Source of the DNA: a virus
Strand: one strand, 5' to 3'
Length of the DNA: 48,361 nt
Virus record (IMG/VR): IMGVR_UViG_3300034024_000090
Span: 1 to 48,361 of that record
A model generated the notes under the pieces. That model had not been told where the DNA came from. It ran no database searches and was given only the letters and a program-made list of their open reading frames with translations. Of this stretch, positions 17,170 to 24,660 are shown piece after piece. How positions within the stretch are numbered: the stretch's first letter is position 1; each line of letters starts with the position of its first letter. Both the position numbers and the translations under genes were made by a program.

Positions 17170-18408
17170 TCAGGAAAAGGCGAGCACGAAGTCGCCGTCG
17201 CGGTTCGCGTTGTCGCGGCCGGGCGTGAGCAGCTGGTAGCGCAGCGTCTCCGACCGGAGCTTTCCGCGCTTGCCCGGCGTCGTCTCCACCGGCTGGCCGA
17301 CCGGCACCATGATCGACACGCGGTTGCCCGCGACCGACCCCATCTGGATCGAGGCGACGTGCTGCGCGAATGCGGCGATGTCGGCGAGGGAGTTCCGCGT
17401 CGCGACGAGGGTGGTCAGCGGGTCCAGCTCGAGCATCGGCGTGCGGCCGGCGATTTGCCCGCCTGCGAAACCATAGGTCGAGTTGGGATCATCGGGCGTC
17501 TCCAGCGAGCCCTGCGGATTGATGGACCAGCGGCTGATCGCGAGGCCGCGGCGGTTGATCTGAAACGCGGGCTGGGTCCCCGCGCCCTGAACCAGCAGCG
17601 GAGCGGAGTGGCCCGCCACCACAGGGTTGGTCGGCATCGCGGCGTCGACCCGGCCCATGTAGACGCCGGTCAGGTTGAAGACGGCGAACCCAGGCTGGCC
17701 CGCGGCGCCCTCGTATGTCACCGTGCCGCGGCAGTCCTGCCACTGGTGCAGCACCCCGTCCTCGTAGAGATACACGGTCGCGCACGGGTGCATCGACGCG
17801 CGGGACGCGGCGTCGCTCGGCGTGGTGCCGGCATAGGTCCAGGTCGCGGGCACCGCCGCCTGGTTGGTGGCCGACAGCGCGGACCCGAACACGTCGGTCA
17901 GCGTCGCGACCTTGCCCGCGGTATAGTCGGCGATGAGCGAGGCGCGGCCGGCGGCCGGCGCGCCGGTCAGGAGCAGCGGCACGCCGCGAAGCGCCTGGGC
18001 CGTGGCCGGCGCGCTGGCGCCGAGCGTCGCGCTCTGCGCCGTGCCGGCGGTCAGCGCCGCGGCCGCGATCGCGGCGACGAACTGGCCGAGCATGCCGCAG
18101 ATCTGGAGCGGAACGTGGAGCGGCGGGCGAACGCTGGCCGTGTACGCGACGCCGGGGCCTGCCCCTTTTAGGCGGCTTCGGAACGAGATGGTGGCGGGCT
18201 GGCCGACGACCATGGGCGCGGACGCGACGAAGCTGCCGTTGGCCTCCGTCGTCGCTTCCGAGCGGAACGGGCCGTTATAGTCCAGGGAGTCGGTCTCGAA
18301 CGGGATCGCGTCGGTCGCCGCCGACGGGACGGCAGGCGAGCCCTCGGCGCTCTGGGCCGCGATGCACAGCAGCGAGTTTTCGGGGCGGATGGGTGCGTCG
18401 ATCGCCAT
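17170..18408 (-). CDS. Major tail tube protein
   Basis: A 412-residue protein starting MAIDAPIRPENSLLCIA, long for a tube protein. The N-terminal part (ETDSLDYNGPFRSEATTE) and C-terminal part (GKRGKLRSETLRYQLLTPGRDNANRDG) are typical of major tail proteins of alphaproteobacterial siphophages. The Ala/Gly-rich central region probably forms an extra surface domain. It sits between the tail terminator and the G/GT chaperones, matching lambda V. It should polymerise into hexameric rings forming the tail shaft. Confidence 0.75.
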   Translation of the reverse strand: MAIDAPIRPENSLLCIAAQSAEGSPAVPSAATDAIPFETDSLDYNGPFRSEATTEANGSFVASAPMVVGQPATISFRSRLKGAGPGVAYTASVRPPLHVPLQICGMLGQFVAAIAAAALTAGTAQSATLGASAPATAQALRGVPLLLTGAPAAGRASLIADYTAGKVATLTDVFGSALSATNQAAVPATWTYAGTTPSDAASRASMHPCATVYLYEDGVLHQWQDCRGTVTYEGAAGQPGFAVFNLTGVYMGRVDAAMPTNPVVAGHSAPLLVQGAGTQPAFQINRRGLAISRWSINPQGSLETPDDPNSTYGFAGGQIAGRTPMLELDPLTTLVATRNSLADIAAFAQHVASIQMGSVAGNRVSIMVPVGQPVETTPGKRGKLRSETLRYQLLTPGRDNANRDGDFVLAFS

Positions 18409-18426
18409 GGAAGTGGTCCTTTAAAG

Positions 18427-18861
18427 CTAGGCGGCTTGGTCGGGGCGGCCGCGGACGGTCGAGAACTCGATGTCGAGGTCGAAGGAGAAGGTCAGGCGGG
18501 CCTTGGAGGTGAGCGGCGCGATCTGCGGCGGCCGGTACTCACCCTCGTCGATCGTCTCCGCGAGCCCGCCGAGCGGCGGGTCGGTGAGGAGCGCGCTGAC
18601 CGCGTCCGAGTAGAGGTTGTTGAGCTCGGCATGCGCCGCGGCGCCGCCGGCCTGCTCGTGATAGCCTTCGATCGTGACGCTCAGACGGTAACGCTGGCCG
18701 CCGCACTCGCTCTCGATCGGCTGGTGTCCGCCGTCCCAGATGTGGAGCGCGTTGAACAGGACCGGGTCCTGGTTCGGCATGCGCTCGACCTCCTCGACGC
18801 CGGTGATGTCGATGAGGCGCTTCTCGATCTCGGCGAAGATCGCCTCGCGGACCGCGGTCAC
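18427..18861 (-). CDS. Tail terminator protein, gpU-like
   Basis: A 144-residue protein with a GTG start immediately after the stop of the preceding small gene. The helical N-terminus (VREAIFAEIEKRLIDITGVEEVERMP) followed by strands (YRLSVTIEGYHEQ, ARLTFSFDLDIEFSTVRG) is typical of U-type proteins capping the tail tube. Its place between head-tail joining genes and the tube protein gene agrees. Function by fold resemblance and order. Confidence 0.6.
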   Translation of the reverse strand: MTAVREAIFAEIEKRLIDITGVEEVERMPNQDPVLFNALHIWDGGHQPIESECGGQRYRLSVTIEGYHEQAGGAAAHAELNNLYSDAVSALLTDPPLGGLAETIDEGEYRPPQIAPLTSKARLTFSFDLDIEFSTVRGRPDQAA

Positions 18862-19059
18862 CTACGCCTCGTTCCTCGCCTTGACGGCGGGCACGGGCAC
18901 GGGCGCGACTTCGACCTCCGCGCAGCCTCTGTCGACCATGTCGGACGCGCGCTCCGCCTCGATCTGATCGGCCGCGTCGCCGACGGTGAGGGTCGCGCCG
19001 GCGTCGACATACGAGCCGTCGTTCCGCGAGGTCGCGGAGTGGAGCAGGATCTTCTTCAT
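18862..19059 (-). CDS. Small conserved phage protein
   Basis: A 65-residue protein starting MKKILLHSATSRNDGSYVDAG, ending one base before the tail terminator start. It has a compact GATLTVGDAADQIEAERASDMVDRG core that looks like a ligand-free beta/alpha mini-domain. Similar short genes are found between head-tail connector and tail genes in related phages. Function unknown; it may be a head-tail interface protein. Confidence 0.55.
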   Translation of the reverse strand: MKKILLHSATSRNDGSYVDAGATLTVGDAADQIEAERASDMVDRGCAEVEVAPVPVPAVKARNEA

Positions 19060-19076
19060 GGGGTGCCTTTCGGGCG

Positions 19077-19379
19077 TCAGGACGCGTGGACGGTCCAGGA
19101 CCGGCCATCGCTCGATGCGAGGGGGTCCTCGCAGATCGTGAAGGCCTCGCCGGTGCGGACCACCCGGATCACGCCGCGGCGGAGCGGCGCGGGCAGGTCC
19201 ACGGCCTGGATGATGAAGCTGTGGCGGTCCGTCGCGACCTCGCCGCGGCCGAACGACACCAGGTCACCCGGTCGGTTCCAGATTGCGACGAATGGCGCGC
19301 CATCGTCATAGGTGATCGCTTCGCCGAACTCGGCCGCGTTAAAGAACACGGGCATGTCGCCCGCGAAGTCGATCGCCAC
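19077..19379 (-). CDS. Head-tail joining protein (FII-like)
   Basis: A 100-residue protein, MAIDFAGDMPVFFNAAEFGEAITYDD onward, with FSFGRGEVATDR-like and GVIRVVRTGEAFTICEDP strands. The small beta-barrel pattern with a long loop resembles lambda FII / Gifsy-2 head-tail joining proteins. It follows the capsid gene block and precedes the tail terminator. It should provide the surface on which tails dock. Confidence 0.65.
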   Translation of the reverse strand: MAIDFAGDMPVFFNAAEFGEAITYDDGAPFVAIWNRPGDLVSFGRGEVATDRHSFIIQAVDLPAPLRRGVIRVVRTGEAFTICEDPLASSDGRSWTVHAS

Positions 19380-19385
19380 CGCCGA

Positions 19386-19601
19386 TCAGCCCTTCAGGAC
19401 GTCGACGAGTTCGACGGCGCCGGTCTCGACGAGCGATGCCAGGGTCTTGTCGGAGAGCTTGTGCTTGGTCGCCAGCTCGTCGGTGATCATCTCGCCGGCG
19501 TCGATCTTCTGGTCCGGCTTGGGGCCGGTGACGAGCTCGTGGCGGGCGCGCGGCATCTTGACCATCTTGGGCGCAGGCGCGGCAGTCGTGGGGTCGGTCA
19601 T
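19386..19601 (-). CDS. Small head-associated protein
   Basis: A 71-residue Lys/Ala-rich protein with a Pro-rich N-terminus (MTDPTTAAPAPKMVKMP) and a helical C-terminus (ELATKHKLSDKTLASLVETGAVEL). It sits between the capsid protein and the head-tail joining protein, the lambda FI position. FI aids packaging by contacting terminase and prohead. Equivalence is suggested by position only. Confidence 0.45.
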   Translation of the reverse strand: MTDPTTAAPAPKMVKMPRARHELVTGPKPDQKIDAGEMITDELATKHKLSDKTLASLVETGAVELVDVLKG

Positions 19602-19636
19602 GGAGAGGCTCCTTGTCGGAAGCGAGGGAGAAAGGC

Positions 19637-19697
19637 GGGCGCGCGATCAAGAGGACTGCGCGCCCTAGTCAGCCGGACGGCAGGACGTTCGTCCGGC
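19637..19697 (-). terminator. Two tandem hairpins downstream of capsid gene
   Basis: In the 105-base gap after the capsid gene, GGGCGCGC (19637-19644) pairs with GCGCGCCC (19658-19665), and GCCGGACG (19672-19679) pairs with CGTCCGGC (19690-19697); both are perfect 8-bp stems. No T-run follows. They may stabilise the capsid mRNA 3' end or lower read-through into downstream genes. Confidence 0.45.
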
Positions 19698-19706
19698 AGG
19701 GGACCG

Positions 19707-20744
19707 TTATCGGACCGTCATGCAGCCCGACGCGTTCGCGCGCTTGGGCACGAAGATCGGAGCCGACTGGCTCATGAGCCACTCCGCGCCGGGATCCTCC
19801 TCGATCCAGTTCTTCGAGAAGATGCGCGCCGCGCCGTAGTCGTTGCGCGGATCGAGGATTGCGCCGTAGCAGGGCGTGCCCTCGTACGCGCCCGGCGCGC
19901 CGACGATGACGGTATAGGGCGGCAGCAGCTTCTTGATAACGCCGTCCACGTCCTCGTACGTGTCGTTGTACACGTAAAGTTCGACCTGGCCGATGCGGCC
20001 CATGAAGACGGGCGAGCCGGGCACGCCGGGCTTGAAGCCCAGGTCGATCGAGCTCGCGGTCTGGCCCAGTTGACGGTCCAGCACCTTCTCGAGCTTCCCG
20101 TCAGCGGCGTAGAGCGCCCAAGCGTCAGCGGTGAAAACGACGTGGCTCGGGGCCGCGCCGCACTCCTCCGCGATCTCCTGGATAAAGCCGTTCAGGCTAT
20201 CGACCGGCGACACGCCGACCTCGCCCCAACGGCCCGCGCCGGTTAGCGTCTTCGAGAGCGACGCCTTGCGGTTGAAGCTGACGGTCGCGCGCGGATACGC
20301 TTTGCCCTCGATCACGACGCCGCCGGTGCGCAGGATCTCGGCCGCCATGACCTCCTCGCGACGCTCGATCCGCGTCTTGTGGGCGGTGAGATAGTCGACG
20401 ATCGCGAGCTCGCGGCGCTCGGCCAGCGTGAACGCGCCGCCGATCGGCTCACCGGGACGCCGGCGGCTGATCTTGTGCGGGTCGACGCGGTCCTTCGGCT
20501 TGACGTAGCCAGGCGCGAACTTGTCCGTCTGAAACGGCTTGTCCTGGCCGGGCGTGCCGGGCGCGTACGGGCTCACCCAGGGGGCGATCCGCAGGTCGTC
20601 GAACACGCGGTCGAACATGACCTCGGGCGTGTCGAACTCGATCGGCGTGCCGCCGAAGAACAGGGTGCGCAGGAAGTTGCCCTGGATGCGCAGCGGCGTG
20701 ATGATGCCGATCAGGGCGGTGGTGGAGAAGAGAAGCGGGTCCAT
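19707..20744 (-). CDS. Major capsid protein (lambda gpE family, HK97 fold)
   Basis: A 345-residue protein of the lambda E family: early strands around FGGTPIEFDTPEVMFDRV, the E-type loop sequence, a central helix region (AAEILRTGGVVIEGKAYPRA), and a C-terminal TVIVGAPGAYEGTPCYGAILD, then NASGCMTVR. E-family capsid proteins assemble into a T=7 shell without covalent crosslinks and use a decoration protein, which is encoded just upstream. A strong GGAGGT ribosome binding site precedes the ATG, fitting high expression. Confidence 0.9.
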   Translation of the reverse strand: MDPLLFSTTALIGIITPLRIQGNFLRTLFFGGTPIEFDTPEVMFDRVFDDLRIAPWVSPYAPGTPGQDKPFQTDKFAPGYVKPKDRVDPHKISRRRPGEPIGGAFTLAERRELAIVDYLTAHKTRIERREEVMAAEILRTGGVVIEGKAYPRATVSFNRKASLSKTLTGAGRWGEVGVSPVDSLNGFIQEIAEECGAAPSHVVFTADAWALYAADGKLEKVLDRQLGQTASSIDLGFKPGVPGSPVFMGRIGQVELYVYNDTYEDVDGVIKKLLPPYTVIVGAPGAYEGTPCYGAILDPRNDYGAARIFSKNWIEEDPGAEWLMSQSAPIFVPKRANASGCMTVR

Positions 20745-20765
20745 GCTGACCTCCGAAAATGGAGA

Positions 20766-20793
20766 GGGCGGCCCAGCTCGCGCCGGACCGCCC
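20766..20793 (-). other. Intergenic hairpin between decoration and capsid genes
   Basis: GGGCGG (20766-20771) and CCGCCC (20788-20793) pair, extended inward by a further CC/GG step around one mismatch. It lies in the 78-base gap ahead of the capsid gene. Not a terminator by sequence (no T-run); perhaps an RNA-processing or stability element. Confidence 0.3.
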
Positions 20794-20822
20794 CCGAAGA
20801 GCGGTGGTGGATCCCGGTCGCG

Positions 20823-21185
20823 TCAGACCGAGTAGGTGATGCCCTTGGCGCGCAGACCGTCGCGGATGCTCGCGAGGGTATGGCCGGCGCCGAGCACGAG
20901 GGCTTCGCCGACCAGGTCGGCGGTTTCGTAGACGATTGCCTCGACGTCGCCGCCGGTCGCGTCGACCGCGTACGGCAGCACGAAGTTGGGCGTCTGGCTG
21001 CCGTCGCTCGCGGCCGAGGCGGACAGCGTCGCCTTACCGCTGGCGGTCACGGTGCCGAGCACCGAGCCGGCGGCGAAAGCGGCGCCGGCCAGCAGCGTCA
21101 CCTTGCGGGTGACGGGCGAGCCGGAGCGGATCAGGGTCTTCGGAGCCGTCGACTCCTGGGTGGTGTAGAAGGCGCGCTCGAACAT
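20823..21185 (-). CDS. Head decoration protein, gpD-like
   Basis: A 120-residue protein, the usual size for gpD. It reads MFERAFYTTQEST, SPVTRKVTLLAGAAFAAGSVLG, PYAVDATGGDVEAIVYETAD, with the Gly/Ala-rich beta fold of head-stabilising proteins. It should bind three-fold sites of the expanded capsid as trimers. It lies between the scaffold-like gene and the capsid gene as in lambda (Nu3-D-E). Confidence 0.8.
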   Translation of the reverse strand: MFERAFYTTQESTAPKTLIRSGSPVTRKVTLLAGAAFAAGSVLGTVTASGKATLSASAASDGSQTPNFVLPYAVDATGGDVEAIVYETADLVGEALVLGAGHTLASIRDGLRAKGITYSV

Positions 21186-21244
21186 GAGCAGGAACTCCCG
21201 ATGTGAGGGCGGCGCTCAGCGCGCCGGGATGGAGGCGCGGGCGG

Positions 21245-21784
21245 TCAGCCCTGCTTGAGGTGCGCGACGGCGGCGACGCCGGCGCGGGCGGCGAGCGCGA
21301 GGATGCCGGTGGCCTGCTCGGCCCCGGTCTTCGGCTTGCCCTTGTCCTTCGCACCAGCGCCGGGAGCGTCGGGGACCTGGCCGGCCTGGACCGCGCCGTC
21401 GCGCAGCTGGCCCATCGTCGCGCCGCGGCGCTTGCTCGCGGTGGCGAGCTCGATGGCGAACGCGCCCGCCGTGGTGCCCTGCTCGATCGCGGTGCGGAGC
21501 GGGGTCGCGACGACGCTCGACGGGCACAGGTCGGCCAGCGCCACGATGCGCGCGCGCTCGGCGGCGACCGCGATCACGACCGGATCAGCCGCATCAGCGC
21601 CGGTGCCGTCGTTCTCGGCCGCGGTGATCTTGCCCTTGAGCTCGGCGAGCTCGGCCGCGTCGGCCGCGTCGGCGGCCTCCTCCTCGGCGGTCAGGTCGCG
21701 CTTCTCGCCGAGCGCGGTGTTGATGCGGGCCTCCATGCGCGTCGCAACCGCACGCGCCTGAGCCCGGAGCTCTTCCAGGTTCAT
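21245..21784 (-). CDS. Scaffold-like head assembly protein
   Basis: A 179-residue protein with a highly helical acidic N-terminal half (MNLEELRAQARAVATRMEAR, then LTAEEEAADAADAAELAEL) and a basic C-terminus (GAGAKDKGKPKTGAEQATG, ending HLKQG). Such charge-segregated helical proteins between protease and decoration genes are commonly capsid scaffolds. An AGGAG ribosome binding site precedes the ATG. In lambda, scaffold Nu3 is in-frame inside the protease gene; here it is a separate gene. Role inferred. Confidence 0.55.
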   Translation of the reverse strand: MNLEELRAQARAVATRMEARINTALGEKRDLTAEEEAADAADAAELAELKGKITAAENDGTGADAADPVVIAVAAERARIVALADLCPSSVVATPLRTAIEQGTTAGAFAIELATASKRRGATMGQLRDGAVQAGQVPDAPGAGAKDKGKPKTGAEQATGILALAARAGVAAVAHLKQG

Positions 21785-21844
21785 ATTCTACTCCTCGTGG
21801 TGCGGCCGCAGGCGGCCAGGTTCGCGCCCGAAGGGCGGAATTCG

Positions 21845-22711
21845 TTAGATGCTCGAGGCCAGAGCGGCGGCACGGCGGCGCATGAGCGCCAGGCGTGCGC
21901 GGCTGGAACCGAACTTCGCGACCGCGTCGCGCAGGGTCATGACCCCGTCGGTCACACCGGCGGCGGCGGCGCGCGTGGCCGAGAAGGTGCGCCCGGATCC
22001 GTGGATGCCGGGCACGTCGGCCGCCGCGATGCCCCGACCCCGCGCGATCGCGGCCACGAACTCGAGGTTCATGTCGTCGATCTCGGCCTGCATCTCGGCC
22101 CGGTCCTCGTCCGACAGCGGCGCATAGGGGTGGCCCGCGATCTTCTCGGGCGACGAGGCGATCAGCGTCGTCTTCATGCCGATCTTGTCCTCAAAACCGG
22201 ACATATCGACGTGCCCGCCGCGGACGCCGACCGAGCCGACGCCGCCGCTGGTGCTGGCGTAGTAGGCCGAGGCCTGCGTCCCGATCCAATGCGCGGCCGA
22301 GTAGGAATAGGGGCTCGCGACCGCGATCACCGGCTTGACCTGGCGCACCTCATGGACGGCGTCTCCGGCCTCGGCGGTACCGTACACGAGCCCGCCCGGG
22401 CTCATGATGGAGACGAACACGGCGCCGATCTTGTCGTCCGCGCCAGCCTCACGGACCTGGTTGGCGAAGCGCTCGGTCGAGGTGCCGCCGTAGCTGCCCC
22501 GCGGCGAGAGGGGTCCCGAGAGCGGGATGATGATGGACGCGCCGTCGCGGATCGGGTCGACAGGCTTTGCCGCCGCCGCGCCGCCGCCGAAGCCGGCTAG
22601 CGCCTTCAAGGCCTCGGGCAGCATCGCCTCGAACGAACCGCGCTTGAGCAGGTCGCCCAGCGCGTCGGGGTGCATCGCCCAGAGGGTGCGAGCGCCGAAA
22701 GTCTCAAGCAT
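21845..22711 (-). CDS. Head maturation protease, S49 family
   Basis: A 288-residue ClpP/SppA-fold serine protease of the lambda C type. IIIPLSGPLSPRGSYGG (61-76) and FVSIMSPGGLVYGTAEAGDAV (99-119) are S49 hallmarks. SYSAAHWIG (136-144) holds the probable nucleophile Ser138, and Lys190 in SSPEK is the probable general base. It cleaves scaffold and portal during prohead maturation. Its start overlaps the portal stop by 8 bases. Confidence 0.85.
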   Translation of the reverse strand: MLETFGARTLWAMHPDALGDLLKRGSFEAMLPEALKALAGFGGGAAAAKPVDPIRDGASIIIPLSGPLSPRGSYGGTSTERFANQVREAGADDKIGAVFVSIMSPGGLVYGTAEAGDAVHEVRQVKPVIAVASPYSYSAAHWIGTQASAYYASTSGGVGSVGVRGGHVDMSGFEDKIGMKTTLIASSPEKIAGHPYAPLSDEDRAEMQAEIDDMNLEFVAAIARGRGIAAADVPGIHGSGRTFSATRAAAAGVTDGVMTLRDAVAKFGSSRARLALMRRRAAALASSI

Positions 22712-24428
22712 CCTCGTCCTCCTGCTGATCGGGCTTCTTCGGCTTCTCGGCCGGCGTCTCCGCCGGCGTGCCCGGCGAAACCGCGACGGGCAGACCTTCC
22801 GCGACCCAGGCGCGGTGCTCAGCGCCCCGCTTGCGCACGTTCTCGTGGAAGCTCCCGCCCGTCAGCTCGGCCGTGATCTCCTCGCCCGTCTTCCAGCCGT
22901 TATCCTGCTGGATCTTCAGGCCGTTCGCCTCCTGAGCGATGTTGAGGCTGATCTTGCCGTCGCCGCGCCAGTTCGCGCCCATCCAGGCCGCGCGGAGACG
23001 CAGGTCGGCGAAGAAGCCGGGCATGTCATACGCGCCCGAGGCGACCTTCTCGGCCAGGAAGCACTCGTAGGTCGGCAGGCAGTCGATGCCGCCGAACCAG
23101 TACCGGTCCACGCGGACCTTCAGGTAGAGCGTCTCCAGCTCGGCCTTCGACGCCGTGTAGCTGGAGTTGAACATCAGCATCAGCACGCCGAACGGGAGCC
23201 CGGTCGCGGCGCCGATCTGGCGGACGATGGCCTGGAAGAACGGGTCGAACGCCGAGTTGGGCCGGCCTGGGCTCTTGATCTCGACGTCGGCCTCGGAGTC
23301 GATCTCCATGACCGATCCGGCTTCGAACCGATATTCGTTCGCGGGCGGCGGGACATCGTAGCCGCCGACGCCGTCCGCGCCGTCGCCTCCAGCCCCGGCC
23401 TCCGCGTCGCCGAAGTCCGGCTCAGGCATCGGTCCCGCGCCCGGCGACTTGTAGACCACGGCGATCATCGCCGACATGACGGACGCGAACAACTCGGCGT
23501 CGGTCAGGTCCGAGATCATCCGCAGCTGCTCGAGCACGGTGGCGAGCATGCCGACGCCGCGGACCTGCTCCGGCCGATCCTTGCGGTAGACGTGCACCAC
23601 GCGTGGCAGGTTCAGGTCGCGGTCCCAGGCCTCGATGCGCTCTGGGGTCGGGTTGAGTGCGCCGACACCGAGCAGGTCGCCCGGGTGCTGCTTCAGGACG
23701 TGATACGCGATGGGAGCGCCATAGTCGTCGAGCTCGACGCCGCCAGCGATCCGGTTGCCGGTGCGCGAGTCCCGCGCTCCATCGCCTACGCCAGGCGGAT
23801 TGCGCAGCCGGTCGGCCTCAATCAGCTTCCAGGCCGTCTGCACCACGCGGCCGGGCTGATCCTCCGGCATGACGCGCAGCTTCAGGATGTCGCCGCTGGT
23901 CTGGACGCCGCGATAGGACACGGCTTGAAGACCGTAGCCCGTCGCGGACCGCTCCGCGTCGACGTCGCGCGAAGCCATGTAGGCGTCGAAGTCGGCCGAG
24001 ATCCGACGGTTCCAGGCCGCCGTCTCCTCGTCGGTGAGGCCCAGCGCCTCGCCGTCGACGGTCGGGATCGCCATGAGCCCGGTACCGATCGCGAAGGTCG
24101 TGTCCCGGTTGATCGCGGCAGTCGCGATCGGCTGGTTCATCGCCGCGTCGCGGCTCTCCGCGCGCAGCCGGTCGGCGCCGGGCAGCGTGTCGGCGTTGGC
24201 GGAGCGGGAGCGCGCGAACCAGCCGCGCCGCTTCCCGCGCTCGACCTGCCCGCCACGATACCCGCCCCCGCCGGTCACGCCGCCGCCGAACATCGCGCTC
24301 GCGGCCGCCATCTGCGCCCGCGCCTTCACGCGCGCGACGCCCGCGGCCGGGTTCACCAGAGCGACCGCGCGGTCGATCAGGGTGGGCTGGACCCGCACCT
24401 TCACCTCAGCGGCTCCGGTACCAGCCAC
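22704..24428 (-). CDS. Portal protein, lambda family
   Basis: A 574-residue portal. After a Gly/Arg-rich N-terminus it shows ADRLRAESRDAAMNQPIATAA, RISADFDAYMASRDVDAERSATGYGLQ, RVVHVYRKDRPEQVRG and LPFGVLMLMFNSSYTASKAELE, typical of lambda B-type portals. A dodecamer forms the DNA channel. I give the GTG at 24428, which overlaps the gpW-like gene by 23 bases; another GTG just after that gene's stop (about 24403) is also possible. The Pro/Glu/Lys-rich C-terminus (AETPAEKPKKPDQQEDED) may be trimmed by the protease. Confidence 0.85.
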   Translation of the reverse strand: MAGTGAAEVKVRVQPTLIDRAVALVNPAAGVARVKARAQMAAASAMFGGGVTGGGGYRGGQVERGKRRGWFARSRSANADTLPGADRLRAESRDAAMNQPIATAAINRDTTFAIGTGLMAIPTVDGEALGLTDEETAAWNRRISADFDAYMASRDVDAERSATGYGLQAVSYRGVQTSGDILKLRVMPEDQPGRVVQTAWKLIEADRLRNPPGVGDGARDSRTGNRIAGGVELDDYGAPIAYHVLKQHPGDLLGVGALNPTPERIEAWDRDLNLPRVVHVYRKDRPEQVRGVGMLATVLEQLRMISDLTDAELFASVMSAMIAVVYKSPGAGPMPEPDFGDAEAGAGGDGADGVGGYDVPPPANEYRFEAGSVMEIDSEADVEIKSPGRPNSAFDPFFQAIVRQIGAATGLPFGVLMLMFNSSYTASKAELETLYLKVRVDRYWFGGIDCLPTYECFLAEKVASGAYDMPGFFADLRLRAAWMGANWRGDGKISLNIAQEANGLKIQQDNGWKTGEEITAELTGGSFHENVRKRGAEHRAWVAEGLPVAVSPGTPAETPAEKPKKPDQQEDEDA

Positions 24429-24645
24429 GGCGCACCCGGCCGACCGACCGCTGCGTCGTCCCGCCCAGGCGCGTGACCCAGCCTTGCCAATAGTCGATGC
24501 CCTGCCGGATCTCGGCGAGGTCGGCCCGGGTCAGCTTCCGCTCGCCGATCTCGTAGCTCTGGCTGCCGAGCACCGCGGTCTCCGCCGCCAGATACTCGGC
24601 CAGTTTGGCGCCCGCGGTGGCGAGCGTGATGCCGACGTCGGCCAT
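24406..24645 (-). CDS. gpW-like head-tail connector (DUF6148-like)
   Basis: A 79-residue protein between large terminase and portal, the lambda W position. It is mainly helical (TLATAGAKLAEYLAAETAVL) with the short SYEIGERKLTRADLAEIRQGIDYW motif that marks small gpW-type/DUF6148 proteins. It probably joins the head after packaging to allow tail attachment. Confidence 0.7.
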   Translation of the reverse strand: MADVGITLATAGAKLAEYLAAETAVLGSQSYEIGERKLTRADLAEIRQGIDYWQGWVTRLGGTTQRSVGRVRRGWYRSR

Positions 24646-24660
24646 GCCGCTGCTCCCCTG

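Noticed and set aside
22527-24476. 649-codon + strand open frame
   Set aside because: Shadow of the portal and protease genes; GC-rich codon bias opens the antisense frame. No recognisable domain.
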